Shown here: positions 26,805 through 37,200 of the stretch, piece after piece
Position numbering within the stretch: position 1 is the stretch's first letter
Layout: every line of letters starts with the position of its first letter
Assembly (NCBI GenBank): GCA_947452995.1
Contig: CANGEV010000005.1
Span: forward strand, 1-64,000
DNA length: 64,000 bases
From: Chitinophagales bacterium
Lineage (GTDB): Bacteria; Bacteroidota; Bacteroidia; Chitinophagales; CAIODY01
Direction of reading: 5' to 3'
The notes under the pieces: model-generated
Database searches by the model: none
Told to the model about the DNA's origin: nothing
What the model saw: the letters and a program-made list of their open reading frames with translations, nothing else
Made by a program: the position numbers and the translations under genes

Positions 26805-27116
26805 TTACCATTTTAATTTATTCGCGTCTCCGATATCGATACTACGCGTGTTACGGTAAAGCATTACTATAATTGCTAATCCTACTGCTACTTCGGCAGC
26901 TGCAACAGTCATAATAAAAAATACAAAAATCTGACCTGCGGCATCCCCCATTCTTGAACTAAATGCTACCAATAAAAGGTTTACTGAGTTTAGCATCAAT
27001 TCAATACTCATAAATAATACTATCGCATTTCGGCGAATTAATACGCCAAGAATACCTATACAAAACAACGTTAAGGCTAGATAGATATAATGATCGATAA
27101 AGACTTCTTTAAGCAT
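26805..27116 (-). CDS. nuoK: NADH-quinone oxidoreductase subunit K
   Basis: This small complex I membrane subunit has 103 residues and three transmembrane helices. The conserved acidic residue lies in [19 protein letters not shown] (about 33-51), and a second lies in [18 protein letters not shown] near residue 70. It starts two bases after the nuoJ stop, implying tight coupling. Confidence 0.96.
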   Translation of the reverse strand: MLKEVFIDHYIYLALTLFCIGILGVLIRRNAIVLFMSIELMLNSVNLLLVAFSSRMGDAAGQIFVFFIMTVAAAEVAVGLAIIVMLYRNTRSIDIGDANKLKW

Positions 27117-27118
27117 AC

Positions 27119-27643
27119 TTATTCGTTTATGGGATTTACTTTTTTGTCCTTTCTACCTAAAACTACAGCACCCATCAAGGAGATAAGAATTAGAATTGAA
27201 ATTACTTCAAATGGAAAAACATATTCACTGAACAAAACCTTACCTAAATTCTGAATCATTCCTTGCTGATTAGGGTTTGGGAACATCAAAGGCGCAGGAC
27301 CTAAATCAGTTTTCTTTAAGGCCATTACAAAAAGAAGCAATAAAGAACCGCCTCCAATTGTAGCAATAAACTTTATTAGGTTTGATTTGACAGGCTCATT
27401 TTCACTACTCAAATTCAAAAGCATGATTGTGAAAAGAAAAAGCACCATTATCGCTCCAGCATATACGATCAATTGAACAACAGCAAGGAACTGGGCATTT
27501 AAAAGAACATAGTTGCCTGCGATAGCAAACATGGTTAATACCAAATAAAGGCACGAATGGATAGGGTTTTTAGAAAAAACCACCAAAAGGGCAAAGAATA
27601 TGGCGATAAAGGCCAAAAAGAAAAACGCGTAAGTTGCTAGCAT
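27119..27643 (-). CDS. nuoJ: NADH-quinone oxidoreductase subunit J
   Basis: This complex I membrane subunit has 174 residues and five predicted helices. The typical third helix reads [21 protein letters not shown] near residues 56-76, with the conserved tyrosine and glycine of the pi-bulge region. It follows nuoI by nine bases and precedes nuoK by two. Confidence 0.95.
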   Translation of the reverse strand: MLATYAFFFLAFIAIFFALLVVFSKNPIHSCLYLVLTMFAIAGNYVLLNAQFLAVVQLIVYAGAIMVLFLFTIMLLNLSSENEPVKSNLIKFIATIGGGSLLLLFVMALKKTDLGPAPLMFPNPNQQGMIQNLGKVLFSEYVFPFEVISILILISLMGAVVLGRKDKKVNPINE

Positions 27644-27652
27644 ATCCTAAAA

Positions 27653-28144
27653 TTATTGCTTAGGTTGAAGTAATCTGTCTTTGCCATAGATAAAATCATG
27701 ACGTTCAAAACTTGCAGGAGCAGGAGTAGTTTCTAAATAAATGGCCTGCTTAGGACAAGCTTCTTCACAAAAACCACAGAAAATGCAACGCAACATATTT
27801 ATTTCATAGGTTGCAGCATATTTTTCCTCGCGGTATAAATTTTCTTCGCCTTTTACCCGTTCTGCTGCCACCATTGAGATTGCCTCTGCAGGACAACTCA
27901 CGGCACAAAGTCCGCATGCAGTACAGCGTTCAGCACCATTTTCGTCACGTTTTAGTTCATGTAAACCACGAAAAACAGGACTAAAAGGGCGTTGAACTTC
28001 AGGGTATTTGAAGGTTGTTTTCTTTTTAAAAAGGTGTTTGAGGGTAATCAACATCCCACCAAAAATAGCTGGTAGATATAGACGCTCAACCCACGTCATT
28101 TCACGTTGCGAAAGTACCTTTTTTCGATTCGAAAGATTGTACAT
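27653..28144 (-). CDS. nuoI: NADH-quinone oxidoreductase subunit I
   Basis: This peripheral-arm subunit carries two 4Fe-4S clusters (N6a and N6b). ATG 28144 gives 163 residues. A GTG at 28153 is in frame but adds only three residues. The two CxxCxxCxxxCP motifs are CTACGLCAVSCP near residue 78 and CIFCGFCEEACP near residue 120. An N-terminal amphipathic stretch would lie on the membrane. It heads the nuoIJKLMN cluster with its own -7 element, about 26 kb from nuoA and transcribed in the same direction. Confidence 0.96.
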   Translation of the reverse strand: MYNLSNRKKVLSQREMTWVERLYLPAIFGGMLITLKHLFKKKTTFKYPEVQRPFSPVFRGLHELKRDENGAERCTACGLCAVSCPAEAISMVAAERVKGEENLYREEKYAATYEINMLRCIFCGFCEEACPKQAIYLETTPAPASFERHDFIYGKDRLLQPKQ

Positions 28145-28167
28145 AATTAACACTTTTGGGTAGTTCG

Positions 28168-28175
28168 CAAATATA
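28168..28175 (-). promoter_or_regulatory. -7 element of the nuoI-N promoter
   Basis: TATATTTG on the minus strand fits TAnnTTTG, 24 bases upstream of nuoI ATG 28144. No -33 TTG is evident. Confidence 0.5.
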
Positions 28176-28265
28176 ATTTATTCTGTGGTCTTTTTTAAAG
28201 AAATAATCTAAATTTTAAGTCTTAGCAGGAAAGCGTGGAAAGCGACGAAAACGGCTGTCTCCAAA

Positions 28266-28298
28266 ATTAAAAATGCCGAATTCTCGGCATTTTTAATT
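28266..28298 (-). terminator. Terminator after trhO
   Basis: An 11-bp perfect inverted repeat (AAAAATGCCGA and complement, loop ATTC) with T-run lies 16 bases past the trhO stop and upstream of the nuoI promoter. Confidence 0.85.
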
Positions 28299-28313
28299 GA
28301 ATATTCATTGAAA

Positions 28314-29354
28314 CTAATCTCTTTGTCCTAAAATTGGGCGTAGACGTTGTTTGCTTTTATTGAAAATCATCGCCCCTTTATCTATTCCTCTACGCAAAGT
28401 TGCTTGTTCTTCCTCTGGTAATGTTAATATATGTGCACATTCTGCCGAGCAACAAGCATTATATTTTTTTGCACATTCCTCACACTGAATAAAAAGTAAA
28501 TGGCAAGCGGTGTTTTTACAGTTGGTATGAGTATCAGCGGGCTTGCCACATTGATGACAATTGGAAATTATATCATCAGTAATACGTTCTCCTAAACGTT
28601 CATCAAACACAAAATTCTTTCCTATAAATTGATTTTCTAATCCTTGTTTTTTCGCTTGATTCGCATATTCGATAATACCTCCTTCTACATGGTAAACATC
28701 TTTGAATCCTTGATGTAACATATAAGCAGTAGCCTTTTCACAACGTATCCCTCCAGTGCAATACATAATAATTGGAGCATCTTTTTTATCTTTTAGCATT
28801 TCTGCGGCCATTGGAAGCTGTTCTCGAAACGTATCACTAGGCACCTCAATAGCATTTTTAAAATGTCCAACTTCATACTCATAATGATTTCGCATATCCA
28901 CAATAATCACATCGTCTCGTTTGGTCAATTCATTATAATCAGCTACTTTAAGATACTTTCCTTTATTTTCCATACTGAATGTAGGATCGTCAATTCCATC
29001 GGCCACTATTTTGTTTCGTATTTTAACTTTTAGTACGAAAAATGACTTCCCATCATCATCCACAGCAATATTCAATCTTAAATTATCAAGTCCTTTAACG
29101 GATTCTAAATAATTTCGAAGTGATTCAACATTGGAACTTGGCACTGAAATTTGTGCATTAATACCTTCATTAGCAACATAAATCCGACCAAAAACCTTTA
29201 AAGCGTCGAGATTTAGATAAAGTTCGTTACGAAAAACTTCTGGGTCCAAAATAGGAAGATAACGATAAAAAGAAATGGTCGTGCGAGGTTCTGTTTCTTC
29301 CATTAAACGTTGCTTCAGCACCTCTGCTGATACGCGATTATGTAGATGTTTCAT
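28314..29354 (-). CDS. trhO: tRNA uridine(34) hydroxylase / rhodanese-like protein TrhO
   Basis: TrhO (YceA) hydroxylates uridine at the tRNA wobble position, using oxygen. The 346-residue protein has an N-terminal acylphosphatase-like domain (about 25-115) with [10 protein letters not shown]. The rhodanese domain (about 140-240) carries the active-site loop [15 protein letters not shown], with cysteines near 199 and 205. The C-terminal cysteine-rich region (about 265-310: CHQCGK, CKNTAC, CEEC, CCSAEC) probably binds zinc. It is a single-gene unit with promoter and terminator. Confidence 0.92.
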   Translation of the reverse strand: MKHLHNRVSAEVLKQRLMEETEPRTTISFYRYLPILDPEVFRNELYLNLDALKVFGRIYVANEGINAQISVPSSNVESLRNYLESVKGLDNLRLNIAVDDDGKSFFVLKVKIRNKIVADGIDDPTFSMENKGKYLKVADYNELTKRDDVIIVDMRNHYEYEVGHFKNAIEVPSDTFREQLPMAAEMLKDKKDAPIIMYCTGGIRCEKATAYMLHQGFKDVYHVEGGIIEYANQAKKQGLENQFIGKNFVFDERLGERITDDIISNCHQCGKPADTHTNCKNTACHLLFIQCEECAKKYNACCSAECAHILTLPEEEQATLRRGIDKGAMIFNKSKQRLRPILGQRD

Positions 29355-29377
29355 GCCAATTACAGGTTAGCTTTATG

Positions 29378-29407
29378 CAAAGATAAAGAAACAATTGAGC
29401 GTTTCAA
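29378..29407 (-). promoter_or_regulatory. Consensus promoter of trhO
   Basis: On the minus strand TTG, 19 bases, TATCTTTG matches the -33/-7 pattern, with the -7 element ending 24 bases before ATG 29354. Confidence 0.65.
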
Positions 29408-29463
29408 TATGATATTGATCAGCGTATTTTCAAATTATGCTGACAGTTTTTTATCTTAGCAAT

Positions 29464-30483
29464 ATGATACGTTGTAAAGCCCCCTTAAGAATTGGATTAG
29501 CCGGTGGAGGAACTGATGTAAGTCCGTATGCAGACGAATACGGTGGAGCAATTTTAAATGCGACAATCAACCTTTACGCATATGCAACCATTGAACCCTT
29601 AACAAGTGGACAGATTATTTTCGAAAGTATTGATCGTGTAGAGAAAGTGATTTACAATTCATTCGATGAATTGCGTATAGACGGTTATTTAGATTTGCTA
29701 AAAGGAGTATATCAGTATATTCAAAAAACGCAAGCTACTCCCTTGTCCTTTCAACTGACAACTTTTGTAGATGCACCAGCAGGAAGCGGTTTGGGTACAA
29801 GCTCTACATTGGTAGTTGCAATACTTGGCGCATTCAAAGAATGGCTTAACTTACCGTGGGGAGAATATGATATTGCCAAAATTGCTTTCGATATTGAACG
29901 TAATCAATTAAAAATGGCAGGAGGAAGACAGGATCAGTATGCGGCTACATTTGGCGGTTTTAACTTCATGGAGTTCTTTGCGGATGAGAAGGTAATCGTC
30001 AATCCACTTCGAATAAAATCCAGCATCATTGATGAACTGCAAAACAACCTTGTTTTATATTATACTGGTACTTCACGTCTATCAGCAGCCATAATTGAGG
30101 CGCAACAACAAAACGTTGTTGCAAAATCAGTAAGTTCTATTGATGCGATGCATAACCTAAAGGCACAAGCCATTCGTATGAAAGAAGCGCTATTGCAAGG
30201 TAGTCTTAAGGAAATAGGAGAAATATTAGATTATGGCTGGCAAAACAAAAAACAAATGGCTGCTTCTATAACGAATCCGATAATCGATGAGATTTATGAG
30301 GCTGCGTTAAATGCAGGTGCTAACGGAGGGAAAATAAGTGGCGCAGGAGGAGGTGGATTTATGATTTTTTACTGCCCTAATAATACACGTTATAAAGTAA
30401 TTGAAACTCTAAAAGCTTTTGGAGGCGATATACGCAGATTTGAATTTACTGAAGCCGGTGTCCGTGGGTGGACCAGCAAATAA
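29464..30483 (+). CDS. GHMP-family sugar kinase (D-glycero-D-manno-heptose 7-phosphate kinase-like)
   Basis: The 339-residue kinase resembles HddA, which makes heptose 1,7-bisphosphate for surface glycans. The frame opens at 29437, but ATG 29464 (MIRCKAPLRIGLAGGGTDVS) starts at the usual first motif. The ATP-binding motif DAPAGSGLGTSSTLVVAILG lies near residue 103, and the third GHMP motif GGKISGAGGGGFMIFYC lies near residue 290. Heptose-isomerase or GDP-transfer genes are not adjacent, so the substrate remains inferred. A -7-like TATCTTAG at 29452-29459 sits only five bases upstream of the ATG. Confidence 0.82.
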   Translation: MIRCKAPLRIGLAGGGTDVSPYADEYGGAILNATINLYAYATIEPLTSGQIIFESIDRVEKVIYNSFDELRIDGYLDLLKGVYQYIQKTQATPLSFQLTTFVDAPAGSGLGTSSTLVVAILGAFKEWLNLPWGEYDIAKIAFDIERNQLKMAGGRQDQYAATFGGFNFMEFFADEKVIVNPLRIKSSIIDELQNNLVLYYTGTSRLSAAIIEAQQQNVVAKSVSSIDAMHNLKAQAIRMKEALLQGSLKEIGEILDYGWQNKKQMAASITNPIIDEIYEAALNAGANGGKISGAGGGGFMIFYCPNNTRYKVIETLKAFGGDIRRFEFTEAGVRGWTSK

Positions 30484-30484
30484 T

Positions 30485-30518
30485 AAAAAAGCCTCCATCA
30501 ATTGACGGAGGCTTTTTT
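30485..30518. terminator. Bidirectional terminator between the GHMP kinase gene and serC
   Basis: The stem GCCTCC/GGAGGC, extended by TCA/TGA after one A-C mismatch, is flanked by an A-run and a T-run between converging stops. Confidence 0.88.
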
Positions 30519-30536
30519 ATTTCTAAAAATCGTAGA

Positions 30537-31607
30537 TTATGCTTTAGATTTCTCGAACTCTTGCATCGCTTCTACTAAAGCCTTAACACTATCAATACTC
30601 AATGCATTATACAAAGATGCGCGGAAACCACCTACAGAACGGTGACCAGCCAAGCCAATCATATTTCTTTCTTTTGCATAAGCTTTAAAATCATCTTCTA
30701 GCGAAGGATTGTTCATAACAAAATTCACATTCATCCAACTGCGATCTTCGACAGCTGTAGTTCCTTTGAATAATGAGTTACGATCAATTTCATTATAAAG
30801 CATCGTTGCTTTTTCAAGATTTGTTTTCTCAATATTTTCTAAGCCCATTTTCTTAATCCAACGCAATGTAAGCATAGCTACATATACAGAGAAAACTGGA
30901 GGTGTATTAAACATTGAACCATCCTTAATGTGCGTGCGATAATCGATCATAGTTGGAATAGTTCGATTTACCTTACCCAACATGCTTTCTTTAATTGCAA
31001 CAATTGTAGCACCAGCAGGACCAACATTTTTTTGAGCACCGGCATAAATCATATCAAACTGACTGAAATTACGGCGACGACTTAAGAAATCACTACTCAT
31101 ATCAGCTACCATAGGAATAGATGCTGTTGGAATATTATCTTGATATTGCGTACCGTAGATCGTATTATTTGTTGTCAAATGAAAATAAGCCGCATCATTA
31201 GGCACTTCATAACCCTTAGGAATAAAAGAATAGTTTGAATCTTTGCTACTTGCTATTACATTGACGTTACCAAACAACTTTGCTTCCTTTATAGCTTTAT
31301 TTGCCCACGTTCCAGTATCTGCATAAACAGCAGTACCATCTTGTGGTAAGCAGTTATACGGTAACATCATAAATTGTGTGCTTGCCCCACCTTGCAAAAA
31401 CAAAACTTTGTATTCATCACTTAATCCACAAAGTTCCTTCACTAAAGCACTTGCTTCATCCATTACTGCTATGAAGTCTTTACTACGGTGACTGATTTCC
31501 AATATCCCCATACCGCTATTATTAAAATCCAAAACGGCTTTTGCAGCTTCTTGAACGGCTTCTTGAGGAAGTATTGCCGGCCCTGCGTTGAAATTATGCA
31601 CTTTCAT
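30537..31607 (-). CDS. serC: Phosphoserine aminotransferase
   Basis: SerC is a PLP enzyme that converts 3-phosphohydroxypyruvate to phosphoserine with glutamate, and also acts in pyridoxine synthesis. ATG 31607 (356 residues, MKVHNFNAGPAILP) is preferred over an in-frame ATG three codons earlier because family members start there. The PLP lysine is in YAGAQKNVGPAG near residue 190, and LFLQGGASTQFMMLPYN near residue 70 binds phosphate. Serine-pathway partners such as serA are not adjacent. Confidence 0.95.
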   Translation of the reverse strand: MKVHNFNAGPAILPQEAVQEAAKAVLDFNNSGMGILEISHRSKDFIAVMDEASALVKELCGLSDEYKVLFLQGGASTQFMMLPYNCLPQDGTAVYADTGTWANKAIKEAKLFGNVNVIASSKDSNYSFIPKGYEVPNDAAYFHLTTNNTIYGTQYQDNIPTASIPMVADMSSDFLSRRRNFSQFDMIYAGAQKNVGPAGATIVAIKESMLGKVNRTIPTMIDYRTHIKDGSMFNTPPVFSVYVAMLTLRWIKKMGLENIEKTNLEKATMLYNEIDRNSLFKGTTAVEDRSWMNVNFVMNNPSLEDDFKAYAKERNMIGLAGHRSVGGFRASLYNALSIDSVKALVEAMQEFEKSKA

Positions 31608-31627
31608 GAAATTCAAAATTTAATAAA

Positions 31628-31657
31628 CAAAGTTACACTTTACATTTAGTTTACAAA
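31628..31657 (-). promoter_or_regulatory. Consensus promoter of serC
   Basis: On the minus strand TTTG, 18 bases, TAACTTTG is a full -33/-7 match, with the -7 element ending 21 bases before ATG 31607. Confidence 0.7.
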
Positions 31658-31740
31658 AGCTTAATTCATTCATTCTCCACCTACCCAAAAAAGTTGTACA
31701 TATTCTTATCCAATGTTCAGGAAAAATTGTGTGGGATTTC

Positions 31741-31748
31741 TACCTTTG
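31741..31748 (+). promoter_or_regulatory. -7 element before the PD40 protein gene
   Basis: TACCTTTG fits TAnnTTTG and ends only five bases before ATG 31753, so the transcript may start at or very near the start codon. The -33 element is weak. Confidence 0.45.
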
Positions 31749-31752
31749 AAGA

Positions 31753-32841
31753 ATGAAAAAATCACTTCCGTCCATCTTACTCCTATTAACAACATTATTG
31801 AGTTTTATTGGTCATTCTGCTTTTATATCTGCATTACCAATAGAAAAATCTTCAGATTCTTTACAGTTTTATGAAGAAAAGCACTTGACGAATGTACGAC
31901 AACTAACTTTTGGAGGAGACAATGCAGAGGCCTATTTCAGCTTTAATAATAAAATGCTTACGTTGCAAATAACAAATCCAAAGGCGGGATTAAATTGCGA
32001 TAAGATTTTTTGGATGAAATTAAAGGACGGTCAATTGCATGCTGTAAGTAGCGGTAAAGGTCGAACTACTTGTTCATTTTTCATGCCTGGTGACACAAGC
32101 ATTATTTACGCGAGCACCCATGATAAAATGGATACTTGTCCTCCAGTTCCCGATCGTCAGAAAATTAAAAAATATGTTTGGCCCCTCTATCCTTCCTATG
32201 ATATTTATATAGCTGATTTGAATGGGAATGTACGCAAACGCCTTACAAATACGAATGGTTATGATGCAGAGGCTACTCTTTCTCCGGATGGAAAAACTAT
32301 CATTTTCACATCTACTAGAAACGGAGATATCGATCTTTATACAATGGATATTAATGGTGAGCATGTTAAACAGATTACTAATACACTAGGATATGACGGC
32401 GGAGCAAATTTTTCACCAGATGGAAAAATGATTGTGTGGCGTGCCTCTCGCCCAAAAACGGAAGCAGATATAAAAGAATACAAAGATTTATTAGCGAATG
32501 ATATGGTAGCTCCAACACAAATGGAAGTGTTTGTAGCAAACGCTGATGGTGGCAATGTTCGACAGATTACGAATTTAGGTCAGGCTAATTGGGCTCCTGC
32601 ATTTCATCCCTCTGGTAAGAAAATTATCTTTTCCTCTAATCATCAAAGTCCACGTGGATTCCCTTTCAATCTTTATTTAATCAATTTAGATGGCACTGAA
32701 TTAGAAAAAATTTCACATGATGGCGGATTTGATGCCTTTCCAATGTTTTCTCCAGATGGAAAGAAAATCGTATTTTGCTCCAATCGTCACAATGGTGGCG
32801 GAAGAGATACTAATGTATTTATAGCAGATTGGAAAGAATAA
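31753..32841 (+). CDS. Secreted TolB-like PD40 beta-propeller protein
   Basis: The 362-residue protein has an N-terminal signal peptide (hydrophobic residues 5-27) and then WD40-like PD40 propeller blades. Repeated blade motifs are seen as SPDGKTIIFTS, SPDGKMIVWRAS, HPSGKKIIFSSN and SPDGKKIVFCSN (about 175-350). It should fold in the periplasm. No peptidase or OmpA domain is attached, so it may bind a partner or ligand. It is followed four bases later by the methyltransferase gene. The exact role is unknown. Confidence 0.85.
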   Translation: MKKSLPSILLLLTTLLSFIGHSAFISALPIEKSSDSLQFYEEKHLTNVRQLTFGGDNAEAYFSFNNKMLTLQITNPKAGLNCDKIFWMKLKDGQLHAVSSGKGRTTCSFFMPGDTSIIYASTHDKMDTCPPVPDRQKIKKYVWPLYPSYDIYIADLNGNVRKRLTNTNGYDAEATLSPDGKTIIFTSTRNGDIDLYTMDINGEHVKQITNTLGYDGGANFSPDGKMIVWRASRPKTEADIKEYKDLLANDMVAPTQMEVFVANADGGNVRQITNLGQANWAPAFHPSGKKIIFSSNHQSPRGFPFNLYLINLDGTELEKISHDGGFDAFPMFSPDGKKIVFCSNRHNGGGRDTNVFIADWKE

Positions 32842-32845
32842 AATT

Positions 32846-33562
32846 ATGAATAGAAATATAACGAACAGCATTCGTTTCATTTTAGATGAATGCATTCCTC
32901 CAGTAATCAGAGATTCAAGATGGTTTATGTACCCTTTCTTTTATATTTGGTATAAAGGAAAGAAGGTTAAACTATATATGGAATTCAAATCAAAAGTGTA
33001 TTCCATGACGGAGGCTGAATATGAGCAAGCCTATCGCGAATTGGATTGTTTAGCAACAGACCGTCCAACAGACATGAATCAACAAAGTATTGATTTAATG
33101 ATCAGCAAACTACCAACAGAAAGCAATCTTAGCCTATTGGATGTTGGTTGTGGACGCGGGCATTGGTTAGCAGAAGTGAAAAAACACAGACCTAATTTAA
33201 ACTTAATGGGTTGTGATGTGCATGATGGAATAAACGTCCCTAACGTGAATTACACTCGTGGAAATATTGAAAAATTACCTTTTGAAGACAAGTCATTTGA
33301 TTATGTAACTTGTCATCATACTATCGAACACTTAAAAAATGTTCCTTTGGCAGTAGCTGAACTTAAGCGTGTTGCAAAAAAAGGATTGTTTATTGTTACC
33401 CCATGTCAAAAGTATTACTACTATACGTTAGACATGCACATCAACTTCTATCCAATAAAAGAATATTTACAAGAAGCTGTTCAAATGCCACATTATTCTT
33501 GCAAAAACGTGTGGGGCGATTGGGTATATCTTGGGTATTTTGAGGAGGGTAAAACTTTGTAA
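32846..33562 (+). CDS. Class I SAM-dependent methyltransferase
   Basis: The 238-residue cytoplasmic protein carries the SAM-binding motif LLDVGCGRGHWLAEVKK near residue 95. Motif II (acidic) reads MGCDVHDGI near residue 121, and a post-motif reads FDYVTCHHTIEHLKNVPLAV near residue 152, the UbiE/methyltransferase_11 pattern. The first 60 residues are family-unlike and basic. It is probably co-transcribed with the PD40 gene (four-base gap). The substrate is not recognisable. Confidence 0.82.
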   Translation: MNRNITNSIRFILDECIPPVIRDSRWFMYPFFYIWYKGKKVKLYMEFKSKVYSMTEAEYEQAYRELDCLATDRPTDMNQQSIDLMISKLPTESNLSLLDVGCGRGHWLAEVKKHRPNLNLMGCDVHDGINVPNVNYTRGNIEKLPFEDKSFDYVTCHHTIEHLKNVPLAVAELKRVAKKGLFIVTPCQKYYYYTLDMHINFYPIKEYLQEAVQMPHYSCKNVWGDWVYLGYFEEGKTL

Positions 33563-33586
33563 TTGTTAAAATATTCTTTATTTTTG
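33556..33586 (+). promoter_or_regulatory. Consensus promoter of ruvA-sprA
   Basis: TTTG, 19 bases, TATTTTTG is a full -33/-7 match. The -33 element is inside the last codons of the methyltransferase gene, and the -7 element ends 26 bases before ruvA ATG 33612. Confidence 0.72.
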
Positions 33587-33611
33587 GTCAAATCACTTTG
33601 GATAAGCGACC

Positions 33612-34205
33612 ATGATAGCATATTTGAACGGAACTATCCAGCACAAATGCCCAACATACTTCATAATTGAAGTAAATGGGGTTGGCTATCAGGTACACAT
33701 AAGTTTAAACACTTATTCAAAGCTTCAAAACAATACTGCTTGTAAAATTTTTACCCATCTACACATTCAAGAAGATGCACATACTATGTATGGCTTCGCA
33801 GACGAGTTAGAACGCCAGATATTCTTATACTTGATAAGTATTTCCGGTGTTGGTCCGTCAACAGCCAGAATGGTATTGTCCTCAATGGCACCAGAAGATG
33901 TTCAACAGGCCATTGCTCATGAAAGAGCCGATCTTTTAGAAAAAGTAAAAGGAATCGGCCCTAAAACGGCAAAACGAATTGTCTTAGAATTAAAAGACAA
34001 GATGTTAAAAGTTACAGATGCGTCCAACTTAGCCTGGGCCGCACCTGGCGGAGTCGGAAGTCATAAGCAAGAAGCATTGTCGGCATTAATAGCCTTAGGA
34101 TTTGCTAAACAGCAATCTGAAAACGCGATCAATAAAGTGCTAACGAAAGCACCGGATCTCGCATCAGTTGAAGCTATTATCAAAGCAGCACTTCAAGCAT
34201 TGTAG
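33612..34205 (+). CDS. ruvA: Holliday junction branch migration protein RuvA
   Basis: RuvA tetramers bind Holliday junctions and load the RuvB motor. The 197-residue protein has an N-terminal OB fold (about 1-63, starting MIAYLNGTIQHKCPTYFIIE). Two helix-hairpin-helix motifs follow: SISGVGPSTARMVL near 77 and KVKGIGPKTAKRIVLELK near 112. The C-terminal RuvB-contact domain (about 150-197) includes EALSALIALGFAKQQSENAI. It precedes sprA by 33 bases, a gene order seen in other Bacteroidota. Confidence 0.96.
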   Translation: MIAYLNGTIQHKCPTYFIIEVNGVGYQVHISLNTYSKLQNNTACKIFTHLHIQEDAHTMYGFADELERQIFLYLISISGVGPSTARMVLSSMAPEDVQQAIAHERADLLEKVKGIGPKTAKRIVLELKDKMLKVTDASNLAWAAPGGVGSHKQEALSALIALGFAKQQSENAINKVLTKAPDLASVEAIIKAALQAL

Positions 34206-34238
34206 TTCCTTAAACGATTTAAGGTTAGAAAAGCAGGA

Positions 34239-37200
34239 ATGAAACAAAAAAAGATTGGGAATTTATTTTCTGTAAAACAGAAAAAGGGTACAATTACACG
34301 TATTAGTGTTGTAATTGCTATCCTATTATTCTGTTTAGCAATCAGCGATAGCTTTGCTCGACGTAATGGCCTTTCTATACTTTCTTATTATAACCCTAAT
34401 AGCTCTTCCGCTAAGTCTATAGCCGATACACTACCCTTTCCAATTCAAGATCAGGAAGCGAGTTTTGTAAACGGTCCGAACACCCCAGGTATCGATCTTA
34501 ATACACCTTCAAATATTACCAAGAAGGTAGAATATGACCCAAAGACGAACATGTATGTAGTAACAGAGATGATGGGAGATATCCCATATCGTCCACCTAT
34601 GTATATGAGTTTTCAAGACTTCATTAAATATCAATCAACGGAATCACAACGAGATTATTGGCATACAAAAAATAATACAGGCTCCTTAATTGAGAACAAA
34701 AACGCTGTACCGAAGATGTACGTCGGTGGACAATTATTTGATCGATTTTTTGGCGGTAGTCAAGTGGATATTCGTCCATCTGGTAATATTGAAATGACAT
34801 TCGGTTTAAACAAACAACGTGTAGAAAATCCAACGCTAATTGAAGCTGCGAAAAAGCAAGGAGGGTTTGATTTCGACATGAATATAAATTTGAATGTAAT
34901 TGGAAAAATAGGTGATAAGTTAAAGTTTGTTACGAACTATAATACGCAAGCGAATTTCGATTTTGAAAACCAAGTAAAATTAGACTATACAGGCAAAGAG
35001 GATGAAATTCTTCAAAAGGTAGAGGCTGGCAACGTGAGTCTACCCTTGAACAACTCACTGATAACAGGAAGTCAAACATTATGGGGTTTTAAAACTGGAT
35101 GGAAATTTGGTCGACTCAGTGTTACAACAATTGCTTCGCAACAAAAATCGAAGTCGGAAGAAATTAATATTCAAGGAGGTGCTCAAATGCAAAATTATAG
35201 CATTCAGGCCGATCAATATGAAGACAATAAGCACTTTTTCTTGAGTCAATTTTTTAGAGATCATTATAATAAGTGGTTATCTAAACTTCCCATCGTTCAA
35301 TCCGGAATTAATATCACAAGAATTGAAGTCTGGGTAACGAATAAATCAGGCGTTACAGAAAATGTTCGTGATATCGTAGCGTGTATGGACTTAGGCGAAG
35401 GGCTACCGTATCAAAGTTCATTAAAAATACCTTTAGCAGGCGACTCCTTACCAAGAAATGGAATTAACCGATTGTATGGTAAACTAAAAAACAACCCACT
35501 TTGTAGGAATACGAATACCGTTGTTAGTGAAATAACCTCCTCTGGATTTTTCGATGCATCGGAGAAGAAAGAATTGGTTTATATGAAAACCTATGCAAAA
35601 AAACTATCAACAACAGAATATACATTATATCCCCAATTAGGATTCATCTCCTTACAAACAACCTTAAACCCTAGCGATATACTCGCTGTATCATATGAAT
35701 ACACTTACAATGGAAAAACGTATAAAGTGGGTGAATTTTCACAAGATATGCCTACAGTTAACACGAATGGGGATTCTACCGCAATTACTAGTATCTCACA
35801 AAATGTTTTATTCTTAAAACTTTTAAAAGGACAATCACAAAACACTTCAATTCCAATGTGGGATTTGATGATGAAAAATATTTACTCCTTAGGTGCTTAT
35901 CAAATCAGTCCAACAGATTTTAAATTAGATGTAACCTATATCATCGCAGGTTCTGGAGAAAAGCGTTTTTTAAATCAAGGTAGTGTGCAAGGGATTCCTT
36001 TGTTACGATTGTTGAATTTAGATCGCCTCAATAACAATAATGACCCTGTTCCAGACGGAATATTTGATTTCGTACAAAACACAACAATTATCCCTCAAAC
36101 TGGACGATTAATTTTTCCTGTAGTAGAACCTTTTGGCAGTGATTTACGCGCAAAGTTCCAGAATACACAAGATGATCAATACATAGCCAATCAATTTGTT
36201 TATCAAGAATTATATGACAAGACAAAGGCAGAGGCACAACAATTCCCAGAGAAGAATAGATTCAATATTAAAGGGACCTATAAATCTTCTTCCGCATCTG
36301 AAATTTATTTAGGTGCATTCAATTTACCGACGGGCTCAGTGAAAGTAATTTCAGGAGGTCAAGAATTAAGAGAGAACGTCGATTATTCAGTTGACTATAA
36401 TTTAGGTAGAGTAAAAATTATCAATGAAGGGATTTTAAATTCTGGGCAACCAATTAAGATCAAATTTGAAAATAGCGCCTTCATGGGTTTAGGACAGGTA
36501 AGGACTTTATTGGGTAGTAGATTCGATTATTATATCAATCCGAATATGAGTTGGGGAGCTACTTGGTTGCACTTAAATGAAAGACCCTTTACACAAAAAG
36601 TATTAGTTGGCGACGATCCAATCAGTAATGGGATAATTGGCACAGATTTTCATTTTAACAAGGATAATAAGCGCATTACACAGATGCTAGATAAGTTGCC
36701 ATTTTACAGCACAAAAGCAAAGTCAAACATAACATTAACTGCTGAATTTGCAAAACTTAATCCGGGTCACTCCCCTGCTATTGGTAAAGACGGACAGGTT
36801 TATATCGATGATTTTGAAGGTGCTCAGAGCAATTATGATATTAAATTTCCAAGTAATAGTTGGGTTATCGCGTCGACTCCTCGAGATGCGAGCAGAGGAG
36901 CATCAGGAACTGAATTGTTCCCAGAATCAAAATTGAACACCCTTGATTATGGGCATAATCGTGGTAAATTGTCTTGGTATAATATTGATCCATATTTTAC
37001 GAGAACATCGGGAATTGCTGCAAATCTTACAAGTAATGATGAACAATCCAATTTATTTGTTCGAGAGATAGAGCAAAAAGAAATTTTCCCTAATAAAGAA
37101 TTAGAACCGGGCACCCCCTTAACACTAACGACACTAGATCTTTATTTTAATCCTAAACAAAGAGGACCTTATAATTATGACATTACGGGGATGAATGCGG

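Noticed and set aside
28199-28260. Possible small RNA between trhO and nuoI
   Set aside because: No promoter, terminator or conserved fold is visible on either strand beyond the trhO terminator and the nuoI -7 element.
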